Source: Aphanothece saxicola GSE-SYN-MK-01-06B
Lineage (GTDB): Bacteria > Cyanobacteriota > Cyanobacteriia > PCC-6307 > Cyanobiaceae
Length of the DNA: 54,023 nt
Assembly (NCBI GenBank): GCA_019359745.1
Contig: JAHHGT010000006.1
Coordinates: 217,371 to 271,393 of the forward strand
Direction: 5' to 3'
Numbering within the stretch: the stretch's first letter is position 1; each line of letters begins with the position of its first letter. Made by a program: the position numbers and the translations under genes. Shown here piece by piece: positions 34,097-42,735 of this stretch. The notes beneath the pieces were generated by a model that saw only the letters and a program-made list of their open reading frames with translations, was not told where the DNA came from and did no database searches.

Positions 34097-37000
34097 TCAG
34101 AGCATCGAGTTGATCAGCCGGATCTGCGTGCTGCCCGGTGAGTTGGTCACCCGCTGCTGGACGGTCCATTGCTTCTCGCGGAGCGCCTTCACTTCGGCGC
34201 GCAGGCTGGTGACGGCCAGGGCGAGCTGCTGCTGGGCGGCGGTGCCCATCGGCGCCCGCGTGGCTGCCGCCAGCGCCGCCACACGGCCGGTGCTGCGGGC
34301 AGCATCGAACGCCCCGCGCTGCTTCAGCTGATCGGTCAGCACCGCCGGCAGCACGATGCCGGAACTCGGCGCCGTCCACATGCTGCTGAACGGGCGGTTG
34401 ATCAGCGACAGGTCACCACCGCGCGACAAGAACGCCTCCTGTCCCAGGCTGCGGCCCCCGGGCCCGTCGTTGATCCGGTACTGCGTGCCGGCCTGCACCG
34501 GGCCGCCAGTGAACCGCGAGGGGGCCAGGCCGGCGGCTTGCGACAGGTATTCCATCACGTACCGAGCGCTATTGGCTGCCTCATACATTTTGTCGGCAAA
34601 GGCGCCCGCTCTCAGCGCCGCATCGCCAGTTGATTGTGCAAGATCAATCTTCTCAAAGCCCTCCGCACTACCCTCGGCTTCACCTACTCCGTCACCCAGT
34701 TTTTTAGCGTTGGCGCCTGCCTTGCCTGCGTTAGAAGAAAGCAGCACGATTGCACCACTGGCATCGGTGAAAGCCTTGACGATGCCCTGTGCCTCCTGGC
34801 TGGTACCGCCGACCGCGCGGCTGATGGTGTTCAGTTCACCAGGGAACTGCGTCAAGGTCTGCACCCCATCGCGCACAGCCGTGTTGAACGCCAGCTGTTC
34901 GGGCGTGATCCGTACCAGCGACTGCTCAATACCTAGTACCGCGCCTTGAGTCCTGAGCTGCTGCAATGCTGATTCGCTGTTGGCCTGAGCGATGAATCGT
35001 TCAATAGGCGCAATTTGATTCAGCAACTGCAGATTCTGCTCTGCCAGTCCTACTTGGAGCTGCGCCAATCGGGCCGCCTCCAGGGCGCTGGCAATCTTCG
35101 CCGGGTCGTTCTTGGGTGCTTCGGCAACAGCCTGTTTTGCCAGCACGGCAGCCTGCTGGGCCTTGAATATCGCCGCCTGCGCTTCCGCCTTGGCCCTCTG
35201 CTGTGTGAGCGAGAGAATCACCCCCTCCAACTGCTGCTGGCGCAGCGTGGCCTGGTAGCGGGTAATGAGAGACTGCTTCTCCAGCTCGGCGTTCTCAGCC
35301 TCCCGGGCGGCAATCCCTTGCTGCGTGATGCCCAGCTTGGCGGCGTTGTCGATCTCGTACTGGTTGCGAGCGCGGACCGTTTCGAACCGCGCCTGTTCCA
35401 GGCTGCTAGCCGCCTGCGCAAAGCTCACGACCTTCTGCCCAACGGCCAACTGGTTGTCTAGTGCCCTGACCGGTGCCTGAGCGACCAGGTTATTGAGCTC
35501 TGCTGCTGTCTTGACGCGGGCTTTCTCGATGTCGAGAGCGAGCTGCGCCTTCTTCCCTGCTTCTGCGTCGGCGGCCTCCTGCGCCCGCTTGGCGGCAACC
35601 AGATCCTGCTGTGCCAGGCCCAGACCCTCGGCCAGGCCTTTCTTCTGCTCCGCCAGCTTCAGCAGCCGAGCATCAACCACCTCCGTCGACTTGCCGGCAT
35701 CTACCAGTCGCTGTCTTGCGGCGCTCTGGATCTCGATCTGCTGGTTGATCGCTTCCTGCTCCTCACGCGCCTTCACCAGCTGGGCAGTGAGCGCGGGGAC
35801 CACTGAGATGGTTTCGGTGGTCAGGCCGTTGAAGATCTGTCCGATGTTCACCGACTCGGCCGAGCCAGAGAGGAGGAACAGCTCCTGCGAGAGCAGCTTG
35901 ACCTTCTCGCGGACCGCATCGGTGGCGACGCCTTGCCGCTCCAGGTCGCGCCGCTGCTTCTCCAGGCCCAGCAGTTCGACTTTGATCTCGTCCTGCCGGG
36001 TCTGGCTGGCGAGCTTGGTGCGCAGCTCCTCCGCCTGGATCTGCAGCTGCCCGAGCTTCCGCTGCGCTTCGGTCGTGTCGAGGCCGAACTCGGTCTGCTG
36101 CTTGAGCTGGGCCTGCAGGAATCCGATCGCCGACGTGGTGCTGGCCAGCTCGGACTTGATCGGGCCCTGCAGTCCACCGGTGAGGGCCTGCACGAACGAC
36201 AGCACGCCGGGCAGCAGCTCGCGACCAGCCTTTTCCTGCAGCGCGGCGATCTCGTTGCCCAGAATCTGGAAGTTCTGCGCCGCCGTGGCCGTGCCACCTG
36301 CACCCACGGTCAGGTCGTTCAGGCCCTTGGTGAGCGCCGGGAAGAACTCACCGGCGGTGAGGCGGCCGCTCTCCACCAGCTTGATCAGCCCCTGCTGCGT
36401 CACACCCAGGCCCTTGGCGGCAGCACCGAAGGCGATCGGCAGCCGCTCACCCAGCTGCCCACGCAGCTCCTCCATCGAGACGGTGCCCTTGCTGGCGATC
36501 TGCTGCAGCGCCAGCAGGCTGCCCTGCAGCTCATCGTTGCTCAGCCCCAGGGACTGCGCCGACTTGGCCACCGCCGCGAACAGGTTCTTCTGCGTTTCGA
36601 TCGGTACGTTCGCCGCCGATGCCGCCGCGGTGAACCCACCGAACGTGCCCGCCAGGGTGGTGTACGACAGCCCGAGCTGATCGGCCAGGCCCTTGGTAAA
36701 CGACAGCGCACCGGCCGCACCCTGCGGGCCGAGGGTGTTGCTCAGCTTGCGGGTGATCGATTCCAGCTGCACCGCCTGATCGATCGCGCCCTTGAACAGG
36801 GCGATCACGCCAGCGAGCGAGGCGAGGCCGGCGAGTTGGCCCGCCAGGTTTGAGCCGAACGCCTCGACCTTCAGGCCCGCCTTGCCCAGGCCGGTCAGCT
36901 TCTTGGCGCTGGTGTCGGCCTCCTTGCCGATGCTCCGGATCCCCGCGGCGGTCTTCTCGGCGCTGGTGACGAACTGGCCGTTCTCCCGGCGGGCCCGGCC

Positions 37001-37228
37001 CTGGGCGTCGACCCAGAACCGGAGGCCGTTGGAGGCGGTGATGATCTCCTTGCCAGTCTTGGTGAACTCCCGGCCGACCGCAGCGATCGACTGGGTGCTC
37101 TGCCCCAGGCCTTGGTCGAGGGCCTTGCCGACCTTCTGGCCGGCCTCCTCACCGGCGGCGCTGATCCGCTTGAAGCTCTCAAGAATGCCCCGATCGTCGA
37201 GGCCCCCATCGAGGACGAAATCTGCCAA
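34097..37228 (-). CDS. Phage tail tape-measure protein
   Basis: A 1043-residue protein that would set tail length in a long-tailed phage. The N-terminal part has the tape-measure domain (about 130-340): a hydrophobic A-S-L-A-G-V-I-A-L-F, E-S-I-T-R-K-L-S-N-T-L, L-S-Y-T-T-L-A-G-T-F-G-G-F, and R-G-Q-L-G-E-R-L-P-I-A-F-G-A-A-A. A long coiled-coil rich in Gln, Ala, Glu and Leu spans about 370-800; the end is Gly/Ser-rich and probably globular. It is the largest gene of the element and is intact. Other tail-tip genes that usually follow are missing, which fits a reduced prophage or a satellite. Confidence 0.9.
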   Translation of the reverse strand: MADFVLDGGLDDRGILESFKRISAAGEEAGQKVGKALDQGLGQSTQSIAAVGREFTKTGKEIITASNGLRFWVDAQGRARRENGQFVTSAEKTAAGIRSIGKEADTSAKKLTGLGKAGLKVEAFGSNLAGQLAGLASLAGVIALFKGAIDQAVQLESITRKLSNTLGPQGAAGALSFTKGLADQLGLSYTTLAGTFGGFTAAASAANVPIETQKNLFAAVAKSAQSLGLSNDELQGSLLALQQIASKGTVSMEELRGQLGERLPIAFGAAAKGLGVTQQGLIKLVESGRLTAGEFFPALTKGLNDLTVGAGGTATAAQNFQILGNEIAALQEKAGRELLPGVLSFVQALTGGLQGPIKSELASTTSAIGFLQAQLKQQTEFGLDTTEAQRKLGQLQIQAEELRTKLASQTRQDEIKVELLGLEKQRRDLERQGVATDAVREKVKLLSQELFLLSGSAESVNIGQIFNGLTTETISVVPALTAQLVKAREEQEAINQQIEIQSAARQRLVDAGKSTEVVDARLLKLAEQKKGLAEGLGLAQQDLVAAKRAQEAADAEAGKKAQLALDIEKARVKTAAELNNLVAQAPVRALDNQLAVGQKVVSFAQAASSLEQARFETVRARNQYEIDNAAKLGITQQGIAAREAENAELEKQSLITRYQATLRQQQLEGVILSLTQQRAKAEAQAAIFKAQQAAVLAKQAVAEAPKNDPAKIASALEAARLAQLQVGLAEQNLQLLNQIAPIERFIAQANSESALQQLRTQGAVLGIEQSLVRITPEQLAFNTAVRDGVQTLTQFPGELNTISRAVGGTSQEAQGIVKAFTDASGAIVLLSSNAGKAGANAKKLGDGVGEAEGSAEGFEKIDLAQSTGDAALRAGAFADKMYEAANSARYVMEYLSQAAGLAPSRFTGGPVQAGTQYRINDGPGGRSLGQEAFLSRGGDLSLINRPFSSMWTAPSSGIVLPAVLTDQLKQRGAFDAARSTGRVAALAAATRAPMGTAAQQQLALAVTSLRAEVKALREKQWTVQQRVTNSPGSTQIRLINSML

Positions 37229-37453
37229 GACGGGACCGGGTGCACTACCTCAGTTTCCCGGCGGCAGCTGGCACACCTGGCGGGTGAGTCTCATTCAGGC
37301 CATGAATTCCTGGCCAGAATCGCTGTCCATTCTCAAGTCGAGACGGGAGATAATTCTCGAAACGGTGTTAGATCAGCGCCCGTTGCAGGCGCCGACTGGG
37401 GCCACTGGCACAGCCGACGCCGCGTATCTGCCTTCTCCGACAGGTCGTCGGGT

Positions 37454-37636
37454 CTACGCCACCCAGCACCTCACTCGGTAGCGGGTGACGCCCAGGCGGT
37501 CAGCGATGCGGGTCTGGGAGATGCCGCTGGAGTGCCACCTTCGAGCACGATCAGCGGGTGTTTCGGATGCCCAGGTCAGGACGCCGACCACGATGGCCAG
37601 CAGCACCACGAGGGCGCAGGCGATGGTGTGCGTCAT
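37454..37636 (-). CDS. Small membrane protein with HTH-like tail
   Basis: A 60-residue protein with a membrane helix at about 5-23 (A-C-A-L-V-V-L-L-A-I-V-V-G-V-L) and a C-terminal helix-turn-helix-like stretch (S-Q-T-R-I-A-D-R-L-G-V-T-R-Y-R-V). The membrane helix with a short basic tail could be a holin or spanin type, but this is a guess. It overlaps its upstream neighbour by four bases. Between it and the tape-measure start (37229-37453) no gene is seen. Confidence 0.45.
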   Translation of the reverse strand: MTHTIACALVVLLAIVVGVLTWASETPADRARRWHSSGISQTRIADRLGVTRYRVRCWVA

Positions 37637-37794
37637 GCGGCCTCCAGTGCGTCGATGGTGCGGGCCATGGCGGCGGCCAGCTCGGTGCCGGCCTGGATCA
37701 GTTCTTCGAGGGCAGCAGCGGCAGCAGCATCAGAGGCGGCGCTCGTGGCCTCCAATGCAGCGAGCCGGGCCGCCAGTTCGGCGGTGCGGTTCAT
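37633..37794 (-). CDS. Small Ala-rich helical protein
   Basis: A 53-residue protein from ATG 37794, nearly half alanine (M-N-R-T-A-E-L-A-A-R-L-A-A-L), which should form one or two helices. Its TGA overlaps the next ATG (ATGA), so it is in an operon. No family is recognised. Confidence 0.45.
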   Translation of the reverse strand: MNRTAELAARLAALEATSAASDAAAAAALEELIQAGTELAAAMARTIDALEAA

Positions 37795-38081
37795 GTTGTT
37801 GAAGCAATGGTGTTGCCCCCGGACTGCTGGGGGCGGATCGGCCCGGTTTTACGCCTGTGGCCGGCTGGCGTCGGGTTGTCTCCCCCGATGCAGTCATTAT
37901 ACAGGAAAACTGAACTGAAGGCGGTGTGAATGTGCGACTTCGGGTGACTCGATTGACCATCGCCTCGGCGCCCGCTGACGCACCGGAGCCACCGCAGGAT
38001 CCAGAGGGCGAAGGGAACGATGCGCCGGTGCCGCCGCCAGAGAATGAGCCAGAATAGGGCGACCAAACAACACAACCAAAA

Positions 38082-38426
38082 GTGGACATTCACCAGATGA
38101 ACTATCGGCAGCGGATGGCCGCCGCCTGGCCGGACGAACGCCTCGATCCTCGCCAGCCGGCAGCAACCGCAGCCAAGGCGAAACCCGCAGCGCCGGCGCA
38201 GGATGCACCGCCGTTCCGTGAGCTGGCCCAGGCTCGCAGCGCCGCAGCACACGCCAAGGATCTGCTCAACGCTGCATGGCCGGACGAAATGCAGCTGGCC
38301 GGCGCCCAGGGCCAGGATGACGTCGACCCCGATCAGGCGCGAGCCCAGGAACTTGCCGAGATCGAACAGGATCTCGCGGTGCTGAATCGCAGGAAGGAAC
38401 GCATCTTGAAGACCGGCCAGTCGTGA
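38082..38426 (+). CDS. Hypothetical protein, opposite strand within the element
   Basis: A 114-residue protein, the only plus-strand gene in the body of the element. The N-terminal motif N-Y-R-Q-R-M-A-A-A-W-P-D-E recurs partly as N-A-A-W-P-D-E-M near residue 63, so an internal repeat is present. The C-terminal 35 residues are a coiled coil (A-E-I-E-Q-D-L-A-V-L-N-R-R-K-E-R). ATG 38097 may be the true start. A 40-codon proline-rich frame from GTG 37932 precedes it and may be a gene as well. The function is unknown. Confidence 0.45.
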   Translation: MDIHQMNYRQRMAAAWPDERLDPRQPAATAAKAKPAAPAQDAPPFRELAQARSAAAHAKDLLNAAWPDEMQLAGAQGQDDVDPDQARAQELAEIEQDLAVLNRRKERILKTGQS

Positions 38427-38524
38427 CGATCTGAAGGCAAGGGGTGACGGCAGCGTCACCCCAACCGGCCAGTTGCCGCAACGGTTGCAACTGTGTGACA
38501 CGTTCTGGCGTCACCCGCCAGGCG

Positions 38525-38716
38525 TCACCTTTCGGCCGGCAGTTCGTAGCAGTGCTCCAGATCAACAGCGGCCAGCTCCTGGCCCAGCAGCTCCTCGAGG
38601 CGGTCGCCCTGCAGGTTCGTGACGATCTCCACGTCCGGACCCAAGGCCCAGCGCAGGGCGGGCAGGCGACGGTGCAGCAGGTCGGCCTCGGCGGCTGTGG
38701 CGGCGGTGATGATCAC
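38525..38716 (-). CDS. Small hypothetical protein of the element
   Basis: A 63-residue protein (M-I-I-T-A-A-T-A-A-E-A-D-L-L-H-R-R-L, V-T-N-L-Q-G-D-R). Its ATG overlaps the stop of the HTH gene upstream by four bases. The alternation of strand and helix patterns suggests a small compact fold. No family is known. Confidence 0.45.
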   Translation of the reverse strand: MIITAATAAEADLLHRRLPALRWALGPDVEIVTNLQGDRLEELLGQELAAVDLEHCYELPAER

Positions 38717-38925
38717 GGGCGGGCCTCCAGCGTCGGAACGACAGCGGCGACGTTCACCCGGACCATCCGGCGCTGGGCACCAACAGGCGCCAGGTCGATC
38801 AGTTCGCGGCCGAACCTCCAGCGGCTCTTGCGGTTGGCATCGGCCTCAGCGATCAGCCGCTTGATATGGCGTTCGCTGCATCCCAAGGCCTCGGCGGCTT
38901 GGGGAATCGTGTGCAGGATCCTCAC
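38713..38925 (-). CDS. Small HTH DNA-binding protein
   Basis: A 70-residue protein. Residues about 6-30 form a helix-turn-helix of the excisionase/MerR kind (T-I-P-Q-A-A-E-A-L-G-C-S-E-R-H-I-K-R-L-I), followed by a basic strand region with R-W-R-F-G. This is a plausible recombination directionality factor or a repressor of the element. It is co-translated with the next gene (ATGA). Confidence 0.6.
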   Translation of the reverse strand: MRILHTIPQAAEALGCSERHIKRLIAEADANRKSRWRFGRELIDLAPVGAQRRMVRVNVAAVVPTLEARP

Positions 38926-39034
38926 GGATGGGATGGAATCGGACCGCCCTTGTCTAAGACTTGCCGGGCGTTATTGCTGCTGTTGTTGCAACAGTTGACG
39001 TCTCAATCCAGACCAGACGATTATCTGATCTTGA

Positions 39035-39469
39035 TCAAGACTGCCGGAACGCTTTCAACCAGACGTCCTTCAGCGCGGCGCGGTCGATGGGTTCGATGCC
39101 GTCGATTCGCTCAGAGCCGAGCACGGCGCTGGTCCAGGGCCGGGGCGGAAGGATCGTGCCGTTGACCAGCTGCGCGCCCTCGTGAACCGCGGTTGCGTAT
39201 GGCGTCCTCCAGGTGTATCTCACCCGGAGGCCATTGATCTCGGGGGCGGTGTTGCTCTGGCGCAGCAATCCGGTGTCGACGGCGTTTCGCGGGCTGCCCA
39301 CCACCTGGCCGTTGGATCGCGTGGTCTGGTTCGGCCACTCGAAGACCGCCGACGCCAAGGCGGCCTGGAATCGATTGTTCAACTGCAGGAAAATCGCCGC
39401 GGCTGCACGCTCGGACGTGCGCCTGGCCTTGGCCTCGAGGTCGGTGGTGAAGCGCAGTCGGAGCGTCAT
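39035..39469 (-). CDS. HK97 gp10-like phage protein
   Basis: A 144-residue protein. The pattern of an N-terminal helix, then D-T-G-L-L-R-Q-S, Y-A-T-A-V-H-E-G and I-L-P-P-R-P-W-T matches the HK97 gp10 family, which closes the head-tail connector or forms part of the tail in siphoviruses. It is directly upstream, in reading order, of the small genes that lead to the tape measure, as in tail modules. No other connector gene is seen. Confidence 0.75.
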   Translation of the reverse strand: MTLRLRFTTDLEAKARRTSERAAAAIFLQLNNRFQAALASAVFEWPNQTTRSNGQVVGSPRNAVDTGLLRQSNTAPEINGLRVRYTWRTPYATAVHEGAQLVNGTILPPRPWTSAVLGSERIDGIEPIDRAALKDVWLKAFRQS

Positions 39470-39472
39470 GTC

Positions 39473-39709
39473 TCAGTTCTCCGGGTCGGGGATGACCCAC
39501 GCCTGGCGGACGCTGCGCACGTCGCCGTCCAGGCTCCGCACCAGGGCGTCGGCGTTGCCCGCGACGCCGCACCAGGTCCAGCCGTTGACGGGCGAGCCGC
39601 TGGGCCGCCAGATCCGCACCGGAGACCCGGCGGGCAGGGCGGCCAGCAGCTTGCGGTGAGCGATCAGGTCAGCGGCGACGGAGGGCGGCTGCCAGGTGGA
39701 GGCGCTCAT
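39473..39709 (-). CDS. Small protein, paralogue of the next gene
   Basis: A 78-residue protein from ATG 39709. Its pattern A-H-R-K-L-L-A-A-L-P-A-G-S-P-V-R-I-W-R-P-S-G is matched in the upstream gene by A-H-R-Q-M-V-R-S-M-A-P-G-T-P-I-E-V-H-K-P-G-G, so the two arose by duplication. Three base pairs separate it from the gp10-like gene, and its start overlaps the upstream stop. Unknown role. Confidence 0.5.
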   Translation of the reverse strand: MSASTWQPPSVAADLIAHRKLLAALPAGSPVRIWRPSGSPVNGWTWCGVAGNADALVRSLDGDVRSVRQAWVIPDPEN

Positions 39710-39975
39710 GCCGCCTCCTGCGAAGGACGGATCCAGAGGACAGGGCACCGCAGCACCTCGCCACCCGGGGCGCGGATCAGGCTGGTCTGCGGGCCGTAGT
39801 TGCCATTGTGCAGCTTGTAGCCGGTCGCCACGGTGCCGCCGGGCTTGTGCACCTCGATGGGGGTGCCGGGCGCCATGGAGCGGACCATCTGGCGGTGAGC
39901 CTGGCGATCGGCCGCGTCCTGGGGCAGCGGCAGCGAGTCGGTGGTGGGTTGGGGCTTGGTGGTGGGTTTCGTCAT
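39706..39975 (-). CDS. Small protein, paralogue of the preceding gene
   Basis: An 89-residue protein with a Thr/Pro-rich N-terminal 20 residues, then the helix Q-A-H-R-Q-M-V-R-S-M and a beta-rich part (I-E-V-H-K-P-G-G-T-V, G-Y-K-L-H-N-G-N-Y-G). It is the first of a tightly packed set of leftward genes downstream of the heptamer repeat region. Unknown role; possibly a DNA-mimicking or capsid-decorating protein, but nothing shows this. Confidence 0.5.
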   Translation of the reverse strand: MTKPTTKPQPTTDSLPLPQDAADRQAHRQMVRSMAPGTPIEVHKPGGTVATGYKLHNGNYGPQTSLIRAPGGEVLRCPVLWIRPSQEAA

Positions 39976-40017
39976 GGCGGTGATGGGGGGGGCTGGATGG
40001 GCGGTGAAGGAGGCGAC

Positions 40018-40265
40018 TGGAAGGTTGGAAGGCGTCTGGAAGGCGTCTGGAAGGCGGAAACACTGTCAGCGACTGGATTCCATCCGACCTTCCAGGTTCT
40101 GGCGAGTTGAGAGACCCCCTATGGAGAGGACCCCCTATGTGGTTCCCTTCCCCTCCTTCTCCTCTCTCTCGTGACTCTCTCTTTTCTTTGGAAGGTTGGA
40201 AGGTTGGAAGGAAGGCAGGCTGAGACTGGGATTTCACCTTCCAAGGTGCTTCCACGAACCTTCCA
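40018..40265. repeat. Cluster of TGGAAGG / CCTTCCA heptamers (iteron-like)
   Basis: TGGAAGG occurs at 40018, 40026, 40037, 40048, 40189, 40197 and 40205, with steps of 8 or 11 bp inside each group. The inverse CCTTCCA occurs at 40088, 40237 and 40259. Ten heptamers in 250 bp lie in the gap just after the primase-helicase-like gene. Such spacing is typical of binding sites for one protein on one DNA face. Part of the gap is also a pyrimidine-rich stretch (about 40145-40185). Confidence 0.65.
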
Positions 40266-40279
40266 GGCTGGAATGCGCC

Positions 40280-42139
40280 TCACCGTGCCACCTCCCCCTG
40301 GGCCGCTGGTGCCGGCTCGCTCTCATCGATGTGGTGAAGCGGGATCCAGGTGCACCGCTGGGTCCTGCTGACCGGGAACCAGACCTGATCCTTCTTCGTG
40401 CCTTCCAGGTCCAGCAGGCGGCTCAGGTGGTTGCCATCGGCCCAGGTGGTGCCGCGGTAGATCGCCTCGCTGCAGCGCTTCGCAACGTAGATGCCTTTCC
40501 CGCAGACCTTGACCCCCAGCCGGCCGAGCACGTTGTGAACCTCGCCGGCTTTGGTGTCATCCGCGGACGGGGGGATGAGTGCCTTGCCGATCAGCTCACT
40601 GACGCTGATCTCCCTCGAGCGGTCGCCCAGCTCATCCCATCGGATGGTGTGCCTCAGCAGGTGGTCCAGGCACCGGCGTCCCTCGGAGTCCTGCTGCAGG
40701 TCCTCCTCAGCCGCTGCATCAGCCTTCCAGCCGATCCGGTCCAACCATGCTCTGGCGGTGGCGACGGACTCCAGCTGCTCGGTGGAGACCAGCAGCAGGG
40801 ACCCGGCAAGCAGATGGGCGAAGACGTCGGCACGGCGGCTGTCCATCCTGTCCAGGGCCTGCTGGATCGTCTCGACGTTGTTCAACAGGGTGGGCAGATT
40901 CAACAGGGTGCGCCTCACCAGGCGACGCCCTACTTCCGGCACCGCCAGCTGGCGGGCGGCCAGCACCTGCCGGCGGATGTCCACCTGGGATAGCGCAGCC
41001 TTCTGGACGATCACGCCACGGGACCGGCTGGCGTCGTCCATCCCCTCGACGTTGATGCCCGCCAGGATGAATGCGCTGCTCACACGCTGGCGGACGGCCT
41101 GCTGGTGTGCGGTGCCTCTGCCGCATTCGCCGCCGTCGTAGGCGACGCGCAGCAGCTCGCCCCATTCGTCACGGCGCTGGGGGGTCTTGGCTGCGTTCTC
41201 CCATTCGTCGCAGATCACCGGGAGCACGTCGCCTGTGAGCGACTGGCGGACGGCAGAGGCGGTCCAGCCCTTGGCGAAGAGGACCATCTCGGGCCCGCCC
41301 ATCAGGGCCTCGGCGGGCTTCAGGACGCCTTCGGTCTTGCCGGCGCCGCGGGGTGCGGTCACCACCAGCTGAGGACGCAGGCGGAGGGCATTGCCCACGG
41401 GGCCGAGCACGATGGCGCCGGCTACCAGCAGGTGATCAAGCGGATCACGCCAGCCGGCGCCGCGAATGAACTCGAGCACCTGAAGCCCGGTTGCATCGGC
41501 CAGCGGATCGGGGCCCAGGTCCCGAAGTGGCGGCCGCCGGTCGTAGATGAAGGCGGTCTGCGGATGCTGCAGTGGCGCCGGCTGGCCATCGATCAGCAGC
41601 CGATCACCGAGATGCAACACGGTCCGGTCGTCATCGATCCAGGCCCCACGACCGCGGACTCGATCGGGGGAGAACGGCGGGATGCTGCGCTGCAGTTCGA
41701 ACAGGTGTGAGGCGGCCGCCAGCCAGTTGACGCCGACCTTGGTAGGGAAGTTCGTTTCCCAGTAGGCGATTGGCGCGAGGCTGACCAGGCAGACGCTGGT
41801 GTGGCGGCTACGGGAGAGGATCACCAGCTCGCCGCTGGCAACGCGGTAGGCGAAGGCGTCGCCGGACTGCCCCATGGGCTGAAACGGGGCAGGACCGGCC
41901 CATTTCGGCGGCTCAGGAACAGAAGCCTCCTCGAGGGGCATCTGCTTTGCGACGCCGGCCGCCGGCGGCTGGGTCTCCTGGCCCTTCTCCGTGACCGACT
42001 GGAGCTCAGCTTTGAACCGGTACCCACATCCAGGGCACGTCGGCTGAGGGATGTCCACCACGCTGAAGCACCCCGGGCAGACCTTGAATGGGACTGCGGC
42101 AGGGAGTTGAGGTGGAGAAGGGAGGGATGCCGCCATCAC
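40280..42139 (-). CDS. Zinc-ribbon AAA/primase-helicase-like replication protein
   Basis: A 619-residue protein. An N-terminal zinc ribbon (C21-P-G-C24 and C35-P-G-C38) is joined by a Pro/Glu-rich linker to a domain at about 95-240 resembling DUF927-type modules of mobile elements. An ATPase core follows with Walker A TAPRGAGKT (261-269), a Walker B end V-I-C-D-E (311-312) and a sensor-like L-A-G-I-N. A C-terminal winged-helix-like part (K-A-G-E-V-H-N-V-L-G-R-L-G-V) closes it. This fits replicative helicases of phages, plasmids and satellites. It probably unwinds the element's origin. Its ATG overlaps the upstream gene's stop (ATGA). Confidence 0.72.
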   Translation of the reverse strand: MMAASLPSPPQLPAAVPFKVCPGCFSVVDIPQPTCPGCGYRFKAELQSVTEKGQETQPPAAGVAKQMPLEEASVPEPPKWAGPAPFQPMGQSGDAFAYRVASGELVILSRSRHTSVCLVSLAPIAYWETNFPTKVGVNWLAAASHLFELQRSIPPFSPDRVRGRGAWIDDDRTVLHLGDRLLIDGQPAPLQHPQTAFIYDRRPPLRDLGPDPLADATGLQVLEFIRGAGWRDPLDHLLVAGAIVLGPVGNALRLRPQLVVTAPRGAGKTEGVLKPAEALMGGPEMVLFAKGWTASAVRQSLTGDVLPVICDEWENAAKTPQRRDEWGELLRVAYDGGECGRGTAHQQAVRQRVSSAFILAGINVEGMDDASRSRGVIVQKAALSQVDIRRQVLAARQLAVPEVGRRLVRRTLLNLPTLLNNVETIQQALDRMDSRRADVFAHLLAGSLLLVSTEQLESVATARAWLDRIGWKADAAAEEDLQQDSEGRRCLDHLLRHTIRWDELGDRSREISVSELIGKALIPPSADDTKAGEVHNVLGRLGVKVCGKGIYVAKRCSEAIYRGTTWADGNHLSRLLDLEGTKKDQVWFPVSRTQRCTWIPLHHIDESEPAPAAQGEVAR

Positions 42140-42411
42140 TTACTCCATCGGGCCTTCGCCTGCTCCTGCCGAAGCCGCTCCAAGGCGATGCCACGGGCGG
42201 CGGCGGTGAGCTCATCGAGGGACTTTTGGAGCCGCATCGCCCGGGCGACCCGGAGGGCCTCAGACGCTGCAGCGGCCGGATCGGGTGCGCCTGCCTCGGT
42301 GGCGACGGCCACCAGCTGCTGGAGCAGGGCGTCGACCACCTGCGGGTGTGAAGCCCGGACGCCCAGGGCCTCGCCGCCGGCCAGCCGAACGGGTGCCGGA
42401 TGGGTCGACAT
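42136..42411 (-). CDS. Small helical protein between HTH and replication genes
   Basis: A 91-residue protein, highly helical and Ala-rich (V-V-D-A-L-L-Q-Q-L-V-A-V-A-T-E-A, L-R-V-A-R-A-M-R-L-Q-K-S-L-D-E-L). It overlaps both neighbours (by one base upstream, four bases downstream), so the three genes are translated as a unit. Perhaps a partner of the replication protein; the family is unknown. Confidence 0.5.
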   Translation of the reverse strand: MSTHPAPVRLAGGEALGVRASHPQVVDALLQQLVAVATEAGAPDPAAAASEALRVARAMRLQKSLDELTAAARGIALERLRQEQAKARWSK

Positions 42412-42716
42412 CAGGCGTCCCTCCCCGTGGGAAGGAGGTAGGTCTCTATGGATGCGGGATCAGCAGCGGCCAGGCGCTGGAGCACGGCCCGGCACGCCTC
42501 GACGTTCCAGGCGGTGGGGGCGGTGCGTCCGAGGCCGCGGCGGTAGTAGCAGGTTCCGGCGGCAAGGATGCCTCGGTTCTTGAGGCGCTGAATCGTGGTG
42601 CGGCTGAGCTTGAGCTCCCGGCAGGCGTCCTGCGTGGAGACCCACTGAGTGGATGCGATTGCGGTGTTGGACACCTGGGCGTATTGCTTGGGTCCTCTGA
42701 GTTTTCCGGCCGCCAC
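42411..42716 (-). CDS. Excisionase-like HTH protein, first gene of the leftward operon
   Basis: A 101-residue protein with a helix-turn-helix at about 25-50 (W-V-S-T-Q-D-A-C-R-E-L-K-L-S-R-T-T-I-Q-R-L) followed by a wing-like strand with Y-Y-R-R-G-L-G. Such proteins are excisionases or early regulators. It heads the operon and faces the region with DnaA boxes and the tandem TCTGCGGACA sites, which it might bind. Confidence 0.6.
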   Translation of the reverse strand: MAAGKLRGPKQYAQVSNTAIASTQWVSTQDACRELKLSRTTIQRLKNRGILAAGTCYYRRGLGRTAPTAWNVEACRAVLQRLAAADPASIETYLLPTGRDA

Positions 42717-42735
42717 CGAGGTTCACTTATGCAGG

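Noticed and set aside
35493..36680. Long plus-strand frames opposite the tape-measure gene
   Set aside because: Ser/Arg/Cys-rich translation without domains, fully inside a recognised gene on the other strand.
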